Assembly (NCBI GenBank): GCA_034509755.1 | Contig: CM067541.1 | Coordinates: 24,292,001-24,356,000, forward strand | Reading direction: 5' to 3' | Origin: Anisodus tanguticus | Lineage: Eukaryota > Streptophyta > Magnoliopsida > Solanales > Solanaceae | DNA length: 64,000 nt | Shown: positions 1 through 10,427 of the stretch, piece after piece | Numbering within the stretch: the first letter of the stretch is position 1 | Layout: every line of letters starts with the position of its first letter | Translations under genes and position numbers: made by a program | The notes under the pieces: generated by a model | The model's database searches: none | Seen by the model: only the letters and a program-made list of their open reading frames with translations | What the model was told of the DNA's origin: nothing

Positions 1-316
1 TAGAAAACATTCTCAACATTCTACCTACCCGTGCGATTCAAAATAGGACACCTATCGAAATTCTCTACCGTCGGATCCCCACCTATGACCACCTTAGAAT
101 TTTCGGTTGTCTGTGTTACCCCAATATGACATCCACGACACCTCACAAATTAGCACCATGGCACCTCACAAACGGGTACTTGTGCTATGAGCTCTCCACC
201 GACAAAATCATAATTTCTCGCCACGTCACTTTGTTGAGTACGTTTTCCCGTTTGACAACATTAAAAAATTTCGAGTCACTGATTACCAATTCCTCGAAGT
301 TCAGACCCATCACCGC
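1..316 (+). pseudogene. Ty1/copia pol fragment (end of integrase region), truncated
   Basis: Frame 3 is open from base 3 to 338 and reads as the copia segment after the integrase core: ENILNILPT, then TPIEILYRR, the LRIFGCLCYP block and KIIISRHVTL, a hallmark just before the RT part of the polyprotein. The window edge cuts its start. Its other end at about 316 is broken by the Sirevirus LTR. It is therefore the target into which the 24-kb element inserted. What follows on the far side (24209 onward) is not recognisable as RT, so the element was probably already decayed. Family from motifs only. Confidence 0.8.
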
Positions 317-1110
317 TTGGGTCCGGGGCTACGGATAAGCAAGAATATGTAAGAATAAAACCGTAACAGCTAGAACAATTCAAACAGTTTCTGGATGTTG
401 CCTTCAATGTTGTGTCAACATCTGAGGCAACATTGTGATAAAACAGTTATAAATCTTTATAGAATAAATGCAGCGAAAAAGTAAAGAGACACAAGGTTTA
501 TATTTTCAAGGGTATATATTAATATATCCCTTGATGGTCAATGACCAAAGAATTGTATAAGTTATATACAATTAAAATGAATTTCTTTATGCAAGATTGA
601 ACAATAAATGCGAAAAAGAAATTACAAACAAAAGTGAAGTCGCAGATGACTTAAGTCCAAAGTTAAAAGATCTAAAAAGACAAATACAACATCTTCATTA
701 CTATTGCTTGAAATATAAGCCTGATCGAGAATCTAGGCAGCAATAGTAACGTGGGACTAGATGTTGTTATACTACTTTAGGCCAAGTGTGTTGATCCAGT
801 TTCTATGGTGATTATGCGAGAGCTCTCTTGATAATTCTTCTCGTTTTCAATCCGGATATTGATACTCTGAAGTTTCCCTTTATTTATAGTGTGAAACTTC
901 CCCTGAAATCCTCACTGGTTGGTTGCGGAGGCTGAGTAAAAGAAGGCTTCAGCTTGGACCGGTTCTTGCTCCTTCAAAAGCTCAACGTTCTGGACTTGGT
1001 CTTCACAGTGCTTCCTCTCCAAGCTTTGACTGTTTCTTTTACCACGTTTTCAACACAACATCATTGTTAGCTTGCCTAGGTCATTTTTTACTCACAGTAG
1101 CATAACCTAT
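317..1110 (-). repeat. E1 3' LTR, first part
   Basis: Near-identical to 23312 onward in the other LTR, including the GGGGCTACGGATAAGC start and the segment with inverted ATGTTG/CAACAT words at about 388-438. Interrupted at 1110 by the LARD; it resumes at 14138. The LTR carries no gene. Small ORFs here (for example 923-1105) are not supported. Confidence 0.85.
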
Positions 1111-4100
1111 TGTCGCACCCGTTTTTTACCCGCGGGCTTCGCGACGGGATGGCGTCTATTCCCTCTAGATCGAATAAAAATGCTTGCTTTCAGGAGTCGC
1201 CACCTAATTATTCTAAGGTGAATTAGGGCACTTGAATGTTAACTAAAAGCTGCAAAATAACTCCGATTTTATGGTCTACAAAACTAATGAGATTCTAGGT
1301 AAGAGTTCTTTATTATCCTAAAGGGAAGGGGTTAGACATCCTTTAAGATCCGCTAACTTGCAGTTATCCGATCAAACTCAGGTTAATTATTATGCTAAGA
1401 AAAATGCATATTTAGAAATATAAAGTTTAAATGATGTTGTAAGTATTTTAATGAAATGATGCATTTGTACAAGTATGCATTTATATGACATTAATATACA
1501 TGTAAAGCTGAAAAAAATATAAGTAAGCAATTGTATGAAAATTGATAAGAATGTATACAAGGTGATTATTATGGGCGACGGGCCTAAAATTAGATAAACT
1601 AACGATTTCCAATTTTAAAACTAACCGAGCCTAAAAATAAATAAACTAGTGATGGGTTTCAAATTTTGGACTACCCTATTAATTAATTCTATGTCTACAT
1701 ATTCTAAATATTTCAATAATTTCACGAGTACAATAATATTACAATACAGAATGAAATAAAGCTGAATGAAAGAAAGTAAAAGACAACAACAAAAATAAGT
1801 AATCTCCGAGGGGTATTTGCCTTCTTTGACTTTATCTTTGCAAGCTGTCAAGAATAAACGGTTAGAAACAATTGAATATACTAACTTCGAATACGTATCC
1901 AAAACAATAAATGTTTTGATTACGGAGGGCTCAGACTTAAATTTTAAAAAGATCATTCCAATCACGTCGTGGCTGCAAACATATGACTCGGTGGTCATTT
2001 TAATTGCCTCGCCTACTAAACATGTTGGTCTCTCGGATGAAAAAGAAAGATCATTCCAATCACGTCGTGGCTGCAAACATATGACTCGATGGTCATTTTA
2101 GTTGCCTCGCCTACTAACATGTTGATCTCTCGGATGAAATAAGAAAAAGATTTAAGTTTCATCCTTGCCCAGAAGTTTTATTTTCCGTCTTTACAACTGT
2201 GGAGGCCACAAAAATCGACGGATATTTTTTCATCGGCCAATGTAGTATAATATTCAAATCAGTAAAATTTGTACCGAAACAGTGAAAAAAAATAGAAATT
2301 GAGAAATGATGTCCGAAGGGACGCGGCCTCGAATTCAATTTCATTGGCCTAAATACAGTATTTAATTCAAAAATAGTAAACTAAACCAAAACAGTAAAAC
2401 TAAAACCGAGAAGCAATTCCCGAAAAGACACGATATTTTAGTTTAAAACAGTAAGACAGTAAAACAGTAAATATCCGTTGCACGGATGTTTAAAACAATA
2501 AACAGAAAACAGAGAAACGAAAAAAGTGTCGCCTCGAATTTAATTTCATCGGCCATAATGCAATATTAGTTAAGACAATAAAACAGTAAAACAGAAAGAT
2601 ATCCGTCGCACGGATATTAAAGAAAACAGTAAACAGAGAAACGAAACGAAAAAAAAGTGCGGCCTCAAATTTAATTTCATCGGCCTAAATGCAGTATTAA
2701 ATCAAAATCAGTAAAAATAACAAATAGCCGTGTAATGGATATTCAAATAAAAATAAATTAACAGTCCACGATTAAAACATCCGACCTGAATTCTGAATTT
2801 TTGAACCGAAGCAGGATCTGGAATGTTTTTCTGAAAATCTGACCCGAGTCCTGAACAGTGACCCGACCAAGCCTCGACCCGAAACAAAAATCTGACCCGA
2901 ATCAGTTTTTCTCGTATTTTCAGATAGCCAACAACATAACATTAAACATATAAGTCTGGGAATTTAACCAAACCGGGTCGACCCGACCCAGATTAGTAAC
3001 CCGACCCGAAATCGAATGTTTTCAACCCGAATCGATTTCATTCCAAATTACAGATAACCAACAACAAAATATGAAAACACAAAAATCTGGAATTTGACCC
3101 AACCGGGTCGACCCGACCCGGATCAGGAACCCGACTCGAAATCGAATGTTTTCAACCCGAATCGATTTCATTCCAAATTACAGATAACCAACAACAAAAT
3201 ATTAAAACACAAAAATCTGGAATTTAACCCAACCGGGTCGACCCGACCCGACCCGGATCAGTATGCCGACCCGAAATCGAATGTTTTCAACCCGAATCGA
3301 TTTCATTCCAAATTACAGATAACCAACAACAAAATATTAAAACACAAAAATCTGGGAATCTATTTGAATCGGGTCGACCCGACCCGGATATGTGACCCGA
3401 ATCGGACATTTCAATCCAACTCGATTTCCTCAAAATTTCAGGTAACCAACAACACATATAAAATCATATAAAACAGGAAATTTTACCTAAATCGGGTTGA
3501 CCCGACCCGAACAGTAACCCAAATCGGAAACAGTGAAAAACACCACAGTGAACCAGGAGCTAAGGTCGCCGGCGTTCATGGAGTTCGCTGGAGATAGTGA
3601 AGGCTATAGGGAGAACGGAGAGGCAGCAATCGGTCGGGTTCGAGTTCACCGGAGCTGGCGGTGATTCGTCGAACTCCGGCGTGGAGCCGACGGTAGTGAG
3701 GTAGCGGTGTGGTAGTTTGAGGGGTTGTTAGATTCGAGGTTCACCGGAGCTTGGAGCTCCGGCGTTGTAGTGATGGTAATGGCAGCGACGAAGGGTATGG
3801 GGGCTGTAGTGGTGTGCACGGCGACTAGTGGGGTAGGTTGTCCGGCGTAGGTGGAGTAGGGTGGTCGGTGGTATGGGGTCGCGGGTATGGGGGGTGAGCG
3901 GCGTGTGGGAGTTTGGGTTGGGAGAGAAATGAAAAGTCCTCCATTTTTTTAGGGTTGTTGGTTTAAAACGGAGGGGGAATAAAGGATATTGGGAGTTAAA
4001 AGGGAAGTGGGCCAATCCGGATGGGCTTCGGATGGGTTTGGAATTGTTTTGGGTTGGGGAAATAAATGGGTGATGGGTTGGGCTTGGATGAAAATGGGTT

Positions 4101-4526
4101 TTAGTTTGGGTTGGGTAGGAATTGTTTTGGGTTGAGTAGAAGTTGTTTTGGGGGAAATGAAATGGGTTATGGGTTTAAAAATATAAAAAGGGTTTTATTA
4201 TATATAAATAAAATAAAAAAAAGCTTTGCAAAAATTATAAATTGTAAAGATGACAATATGATAAAAAATATAATATTTGCGAAATGCTTGATGCTTAAAT
4301 AAAAAATAATGTTGTTTTGCGAAAATAAAATAACATATAATATTAAGATAAAAGTATGATTATGATATAAAAATGCAAATGACAATAAAAATGCAAAAAA
4401 TAATAATGATAATAATGATATATATATACATATATACGCCTATATTTTAAAATTGTTTTAAAGTGTCAAAAATATTAAAAATTACAAATAAAATAATAAA
4501 AGATGGGACAAAATAGGGTGTCTACA
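1111..4526 (-). repeat. LARD 3' LTR (3416 bp)
   Basis: Copy of 10428-14132 but shorter by 289 bp, mainly because two blocks found in the right LTR (around 11930-12060 and 12330-12480) are missing. Its structure includes a unique AT-rich start, a duplicated CATTCCAATCACGTCGTGGC segment (about 1953-2100), two families of internal tandem repeats, a GC-rich stretch (3550-3900) and an AT-rich tail. Small ORFs are not conserved as proteins. Confidence 0.88.
2180..3500. repeat. Intra-LTR tandem repeats (two families)
   Basis: Family 1 (about 2180-2760) repeats a block with CCTCGAATTTAATTTCATCGG and CAGTAAACAGAGAAACGAA at irregular 110-200 bp spacing. Family 2 (about 2930-3500) repeats a 125-135 bp block built on GGGTCGACCCGACCCGGATC followed by a conserved ATTACAGATAACCAACAACA; starts near 2973, 3104, 3233, 3368 and 3493. 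GGGTCGACCC is itself palindromic. The same families recur, with more copies, in the right LTR at 11520-13130. Confidence 0.8.
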
Positions 4527-4540
4527 GATGCCCCTCTTTG
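4527..4540 (-). other. LARD polypurine tract
   Basis: On the minus strand this reads CAAAGAGGGGCATC, directly followed by the LTR start TGTAGACACC. The purine run and its position immediately upstream of the 3' LTR are as expected for the plus-strand primer of reverse transcription. Confidence 0.75.
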
Positions 4541-4543
4541 GCC

Positions 4544-4810
4544 GGAGACGATGAAAGAGTTTTCGGACAAAGAAGTTGACTGAGTAGCCAATATTATCCT
4601 GATCATCTGGACTCGAGTTAAGGTTATAGGTGAGTGGGAAGAAATAAAATCCCGAGGGGAGAGAGAAGTTGCAAAAGATGGTGCATATTCAAGAAATAAT
4701 GCCCCAGTGTCGACTTATGATGACACTGGTTGCAGATGTGGCGAGATACTGGGAAGGGCGGAACAACGTTCGAAGTACTTCCCCAATGCAGATGACGTTG
4801 TTGCATAGGC
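4544..4810. other. LARD internal non-coding segment
   Basis: No gene seen. The last 25 bases (GATGACGTTGTTGCATAGGCGTG) match the minor repeat family at 5786-5975, showing the 39-bp array is embedded between copies of it. Confidence 0.5.
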
Positions 4811-5785
4811 GTGATTGAAATTAAAATACTCGCATTGGGAGGTGGGCGCCTGACAGAAATTAAAATACCCGCATTAGAAGGTGGGTGCCTGACTGAAAAT
4901 GAAATACCCGCATTAGGAGGTGGGTGCCTGACTGAAAATGAAATACCCGCATTAGGAGATGGGTGCCTGACTGAAAATGAAATACCCGCATTAGGAAGTG
5001 GGCGCCTGACTGAAAATGAAATACCCGCATTAGGAGGTGGGTGCCTGACTGAAATTGAAATACCCGCATTAGGAGGTGGGTGCCTGACTGAAAATGAAAT
5101 ACCCGCATTAGGAGGTGGGAGCCTGACAGAAATTAAATACCCGCATTAGGAGGTGGGTGCATGACTGAAATTGAAATACCCGCATTAGGAGGTGAGCGCC
5201 TGACCGAAAATGAAATACCCGTATTAGGAGGTGGGTGCCTGACTGAAATTGAAATACCCGCATTAGGAGGTGGGCGCCTGACAGAAATTGAAATACCCGC
5301 ATTTGGAGGTAGGCTCTTGACTGAAATTAAAATACCCGCATTAGGAGGTGGGCGCCTGATTTAAAATGAAATACCCGCATTAGAAGGTGGGCGCCTGATT
5401 TAAATGAAATACCCGCATTAGAAGGTGGGCGCCTGATTTAAAACATACCCGCATTAGGAGGTGGGTGCCTGATTTAAAATGAAATACCCGCATTAGAAGG
5501 TGGGCGCCTGATTTAAAACATACACGCATTAGTAGGTGGGTGCCTGATTTAAAATGAAATACCCGCATTAGGAGGTGGGCGCCTGATTTAAAATGAAATA
5601 CCTGCATTAGGAGGTGGGCGCCTGACTGAAATTTAAATACCCGCTTTAGGAGGTGGGCGCCTGACTGAAATTTAAATACTCGCATTAGGAGGTGGGCGCC
5701 TGACTGAAAATAAAATACCCGCATTATGAGGTGGTGCCTGACTGAAATTGAAATACCCGCATTAGGAGGTTGGCGCCTGACTGAC
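4811..5785. repeat. 39-bp minisatellite, about 25 copies
   Basis: Unit: CTGACTGAAAATGAAATACC followed by CGCATTAGGAGGTGGGTGC (39 bp), with variants of 34-39 bp in the second half. Because 39 is divisible by 3 and the unit lacks stops in several frames, it creates false ORFs on both strands (13-residue periodic peptides). It lies just upstream of the 3' LTR in element orientation, where Tat-lineage elements typically carry satellite-like arrays. Confidence 0.92.
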
Positions 5786-5975
5786 ATCGTTGTATTGACG
5801 TGATGCGTTTGTGACCTGCATGGGTTGAAATGACGTCGTTGCATAGACGTGGTGCGTTGAAGACGTCATTGTGTAGACGTGATGAGCTGATGACGGTGTT
5901 GAATAGGCGTGTTGCTGATGACGCCATTGAATAGGTGTGTTGCCGATGATGCCGTTGTATGGGCGTGTTGCTGTC
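5786..5975. repeat. Degenerate 28-35 bp tandem repeat
   Basis: About six copies of a block resembling GATGACGTCGTTGCATAGACGTGGTG, with CATTG/GTTG variation. It adjoins the 39-bp array directly and is independent of it in sequence. No gene. Confidence 0.75.
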
Positions 5976-6495
5976 ATTGTAATGTTGTGAAAGATGTAAA
6001 TGACGTCATTGTCGTCAGTTTGCTGTAATATGATTCCACGTTGTGTTGCATCTTCTGCCGATTCAAACTCTTGTGGACTGTGAATTGAAATGTCGTCCTT
6101 GCACGGACGAAAATGTGATCCGACGTATTTGCCGAATTAAGCACACATGTTGCGGCTTCTCTACCTTTGTCAACCTGAAGACCTGCACTCAAAGAATTTT
6201 GTGAGTTTGGGGGGCAGGGGCGGTTGATTCGCATTGACTTTGTAGTTTTTGCCCTTGACGCTTGCAAGTTCAGACTGGTTTGGATTGAAGATACAGTTGT
6301 CTGGCATTTTTCCAGGTCCATTGGCTTATTCTTGCAGTGAACCCTTAAAATTTGCCCCAGTTTCTGGTATATATGAAGATGCTGAACTTCCAACTGGACA
6401 AAACCGAGTTTGTGCGGGCAACTTGCTTGTCCTGTTAAGGCAATCATGTGAGCTTATTGCGTTGTGTGCAAGATAATGGAAGAAAGATTCCAATG
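5976..6495. other. LARD internal single-copy spacer
   Basis: AT/GC-mixed DNA with no recognisable domain. Two overlapping antisense ORFs (5974-6447 minus; 6249-6476 plus) show no known motif and no codon support. Confidence 0.5.
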
Positions 6496-7300
6496 GTGTG
6501 ACCGAAGCCGATGTGGCCGCCTACGTATTCCGACAAGGGAAATCAGGTCATAACGTAGTTCACTGCAAGCAAAAAAGGATTGTGAAGTTTTTCAAAATGG
6601 GACCGAAGCCGATGTGGCCGCCTACGTATCCCGCCGAGGGAATCAGGTCATAACGTAGTTCGCGTAAGCAAAAAAGATTGTAAGGATTTTCTAAAATAGG
6701 ACCGAAGTCGATGTGGCCGCCTACGTATCCCGCCGGGGAATCAGGTCATAACGTAGTTCATGTGGCAAAAGAGATTTGTAAGGATTTTTTTTTTCAAAAA
6801 ATGGGACCGAAGCCAATGTGGCCGCCTACATATCCCACCGAGAGAATCAGGTCATAATGTAGTTCATGTAAGCAAAAAAGGGATTGTGAAGTTTTTCAAA
6901 ATGAGACAGAAGCCGATGTGGCCGCCTACGTATTCCGACAAGGGAAATCAGGTCATAACCTAGTTCATGCAAGCAAAAAAGGACTGTGAACTTTTCCAAA
7001 ATGGGACCGAAGTCGATATGGCTGCCTACGTATCCCGCCGAGGGAATCAGGTCATACCGTAGTTCATGTCAAAAGGATTTTGTAAGGGTTTCTTTTTTAA
7101 TGGGACCGAAGCCGATGTGGCCGCCTACGTATCCCGCCGAGGGAATCAGGTCATAACGTAGTTCATGCAAGTAAAAGGGATTGTAAGCTTTTCTAAAAAG
7201 TGGGACCGAAGCCGATGTGGCTGCCTACGTATCCCGCCGAGGGAATCAGGTCATAACGTAGTTCATGTGGCAAAAGAGATTCGTATTTGTAGAATGTTTT
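6496..7300. repeat. About 100-bp tandem repeat, eight copies
   Basis: Unit core is GACCGAAGCCGATGTGGCCG, then CCTACGTATCCCGCCGAGGG, then AATCAGGTCATAACGTAGTTC and a variable A/T-rich spacer. Copies begin near 6497, 6599, 6698, 6802, 6903, 7001, 7101 and 7201. The core is better conserved than the spacer. Two diverged relatives lie at 8645-8720 and 9068-9145. Confidence 0.9.
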
Positions 7301-8644
7301 TTTTTTTTTTTGTAAAAGAGAGTAACTGGAATTTGAAAAATGATGCAATATATTTTGCAAGGTTTTTTTTTCTTTTTTTTTGAAAATATGAAAAAGACAA
7401 AATCATATTTTGACTTCAGTTGATACCAACAATTAGCATTGTGCTTAGGGGCACCCGTTATTGCTTTCTACATAACCAGACTAACTTCAGGATAATTCCT
7501 ACAGCTTCAGATGCTACCTCAGACATACATGAGTATCGACACTTGCTTCAAGCCAAGGTTTCGACATATATGCATCCTCATGTTTCAAATGCCCTCACTG
7601 AAAGAAAGTCCCTTTCTCATATGTATTTCAATATTTTAAACTTTGGGACGTCTAGAGAAGTACACTCACCCTCAGAAAGATGTTCAATGCATTTAATTGT
7701 GATACCATAGGCTTGGCCGTCATGTGAGTATCCACTAATGTGAGAACCCTCGGTATAGGATCATGTAGGGCTTGTTATGGGTTTGTAATGTAGGTTTAGG
7801 AAAAGGAAAGGATATCATTTGGGTAAGAAGTGACTAATCCTTCCTTGAGCGTTGGAATATGTCTGCGCTTTGTATTTGTGTGCCTTGATGCCGATTTGCT
7901 TCTTTTTGCCCCCGTTTGTTTTGTGTCGACTTCTTTTGAATTTTTCGTTTGGAGCTTTTTCCCCTTTTTCGGAGTTATTTCCTTTTTTTTATTATTTTTG
8001 ATGTTGTCGGGGCTTTTAACTTCTTCTTTGTGTGAAGTCGTCCTTTTGTTTTGATTTCTCTTCCTCTTTTGGGAACATTGCAACTTCAACTCGGATCATT
8101 TTCAGCAATTTGCATATTTCTGATGCGCTCAAGGAAGTCGGGCCAAGAGAGGGATAGTGCGTGTACACACTCAGAAAGGGTATAGGCATAAGATGTGGTT
8201 GTTAAAAAAATAGGCTTCAGGCTCAAAGGGGAAGTACTACGGATAATGTTATTTGGTAAGCTGGAAAGGCTCAAACGAATCAAAGAAAGCCTACGATCCT
8301 TTCCTATACCAAGTGTTACTCAGGATTTCGCCTCAACAAACATTCGAGCCAAGTTCTAGATTACAATGCAATGCAATTGAACTTATTCTAAAACTCACCA
8401 CACAATGCATATGAAACGATGAGGTTGGCTTTGTTCATATCTTGGAAGCATGCAAAGCAATTTTTTTTTGTGTCGCCACAGGCGTGAATGAGAGGTACCA
8501 AAAGAATCTATGGTTTTCCACGAAGTCGGTCTTCTCCACTTGTTCTTTCCTATGCACACTCCTAACTGTGTTGGTATCAACCAAGTCCATCAATGATTCT
8601 TAGAAAATATATATATATTTTTTGTATTTTTTTTTTGAATAAAG
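7301..8644. other. LARD internal non-coding DNA
   Basis: No gene identified. It contains T-rich runs, a pyrimidine-rich stretch near 7890-8060, and short ORFs on both strands without recognisable domains. Confidence 0.5.
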
Positions 8645-9145
8645 GGTACCGAACCCAAATAGGGCTGCCTACGTATCTCATCTTTGACGAGAATCAGGTG
8701 TGCGTAGTTCGTGCAGATAGGTTATAAAAATGTATGATTGAAAAAAGAACTTATCCACGATAGGATAGTAAGTAAAAACTGTATAAAACAAATGATTGTC
8801 CACTATGGATCGAATGCAAAGTAAAATGACTGTCCATGATATAATGAATGCAATGAAAAAAAAATGATTGTCCACATTAGGATGAATGCAATGAAAAAAA
8901 TAATTGTCACAACAGGATGTAATGAAAAAAAGAGATTGTCCATTAGTATGTAATGAAAGAAAGAAAAAGATTGTCCATTAGGATGTTATGAAGAAAAAAA
9001 ATTGATAAACCAAAATCTTTTTTTTCATTTTTTTTTTTTGATTTGATTTGATTTGATTTTTTTTAGGGGTGTCGCACCCGAGAAGGGTTACCTACGTATC
9101 ACACCGTATGGTGAGAATCAGACACTCGTAGTTCGTAAAGATATG
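8645..9145. repeat. Diverged copies of the 100-bp unit flanking a 37-45 bp degenerate array
   Basis: Blocks at 8645-8720 and 9068-9145 keep CCTACGTATC...GAGAATCAG...CGTAGTTCGT from the 6496-7300 array but differ elsewhere. Between them (8735-9003) is a loose repeat built on GATTGTCCATTAGGATG followed by AATGAAAAAAA, about seven copies. Confidence 0.75.
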
Positions 9146-10404
9146 TTGTAAAAATGTATGATATAAAGAAATTATGTAACAAAAATTAAACATATCAACT
9201 GAATTTGTAAATATGTAACAAAATAAAAGTATAGACAAATTAAAGTGATGACTCGTTGAATCTGGTGTTGGCTGACTTTTTCCAGTCAAAACATCTTTCG
9301 GTCATCTTTGTGAAAGCCTTTCGCTTTGTTCTTTCCTGGAGTATATCCAGGAATAATGTTTTAGAACGATCCCCCCCCCCCCCCCCCAACTGTTCGCGAG
9401 GACGATCTTCCTGCAAAAAATAAGAGCACCGGGTGAAAGGAGGAAAGTCACTAAAAGAATAATAAAATGTAAGAGTGTGAAAGTATGATAAAAAAACTCC
9501 CCTGATTGCTTCACGAGATCCGAGTCTTAATGTTCAAGAACGCTTTATCCTTGGGCAGTGACATAATTTATGTTCAAGAGTCGCAAGCGACATGGTATGA
9601 TATGTACAAAATTGAAGCAGCTAATTATTGCATTAAATAATATGTACAGAGATAAAAGAAGAAAAATAGCAAACAAACTGTGCGGGAATTAAATATGCGT
9701 CCTATCATGCATGGAGCCTCTCTTATGCCAGAGGTGGGCCTAAACGCCAAATATGAGAGATTATGACAGAATAATCCAAGCTGTCAAACTACAGTGCTTT
9801 TGTTGGAAATGAAGACAAAATGTATGTACATTTTCCAATATCGGCATGTCATGATTAGGCTTGGATTAGTCCATCATTATCACGCTACAAATAATATGTT
9901 GATGGTCGTTGGGGGAGCGAGACTCGTCGACAATTTTGGTGGATTTCTTAATTGTGGAGTCGATGCCAAGGATCGACCCACCTATGGTGTATGTATGCAT
10001 GATTAAAAATAATATGGTATAGCTCTATCCTAAATTCACTAAGATTTGGCTTACTTGACTCAAGGTTCCCGAGCGGACTACTCGAGTGAGAAGGCTACGC
10101 GGCCACCGGATGGTCCGGACACTCCGCGCATACGCCAACTCTCCTAAAATTTGGTAATTTGAAAGAATTTGCGGGTGCGCAAAACACACCTCGCGTGTAA
10201 TGTGTGATAGTGTCAATTTTCCATAGTGGAAGAAATATGAGCGGAATGCCAATTTAAGGAAAGCAGTAAAAGAATATAGCAATTAAACCAGTTAAACATA
10301 CAAAATTTCAAAAAGGAAACAATTAAAAGCAATAAATCAAATAAGGAGCAATATAAAGCATAATAATAATTAACATGAATTTGCTATGGTTAAGAACCTG
10401 AAAG
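9146..10404. other. LARD 5' untranslated internal DNA
   Basis: No protein domain. Contains a run of at least 16 C at about 9371-9387 and AT-rich single-copy DNA up to the PBS. The 70-aa frame at 9794-10006 has no recognisable motif. Confidence 0.5.
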
Positions 10405-10424
10405 TATCCCCAGTGGAGTCGCCA
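10405..10424 (-). other. LARD primer-binding site
   Basis: On the minus strand it reads TGGCGACTCCACTGGGGATA, three bases (GCA) after the 5' LTR end. A TGG-starting site here is expected to pair with a tRNA 3' end; this word resembles the tRNA-Arg-type PBS known from Tat/Ogre elements. The exact tRNA is inferred. Confidence 0.75.
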
Positions 10425-10427
10425 TGC

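Noticed and set aside
1621..2101. Overlapping 151-aa and 94-aa ORFs on opposite strands in the LARD LTR
   Set aside because: The near-copy at 10983-11419 breaks the long frame, and both strands are open over the same duplicated segment; no domain.
3094..3471. 125-residue ORF in the LARD LTR
   Set aside because: It translates the GGGTCGACCC tandem repeat and is not preserved in the other LTR.
4811..5364. Repetitive proteins encoded on both strands of the 39-bp array
   Set aside because: Periodicity of 13 residues follows from a 39-bp unit; frames exist on both strands at once, and no start context or promoter is seen.
4811..7300. CRISPR-like arrays
   Set aside because: Repeats are adjacent or share variable homologous spacers, not unique spacers; the DNA is clearly plant retrotransposon.
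7796..8089. Lysine-rich 97-aa minus-strand ORF in the LARD
   Set aside because: Low-complexity product of a pyrimidine-rich tract, with an equally long frame on the other strand.
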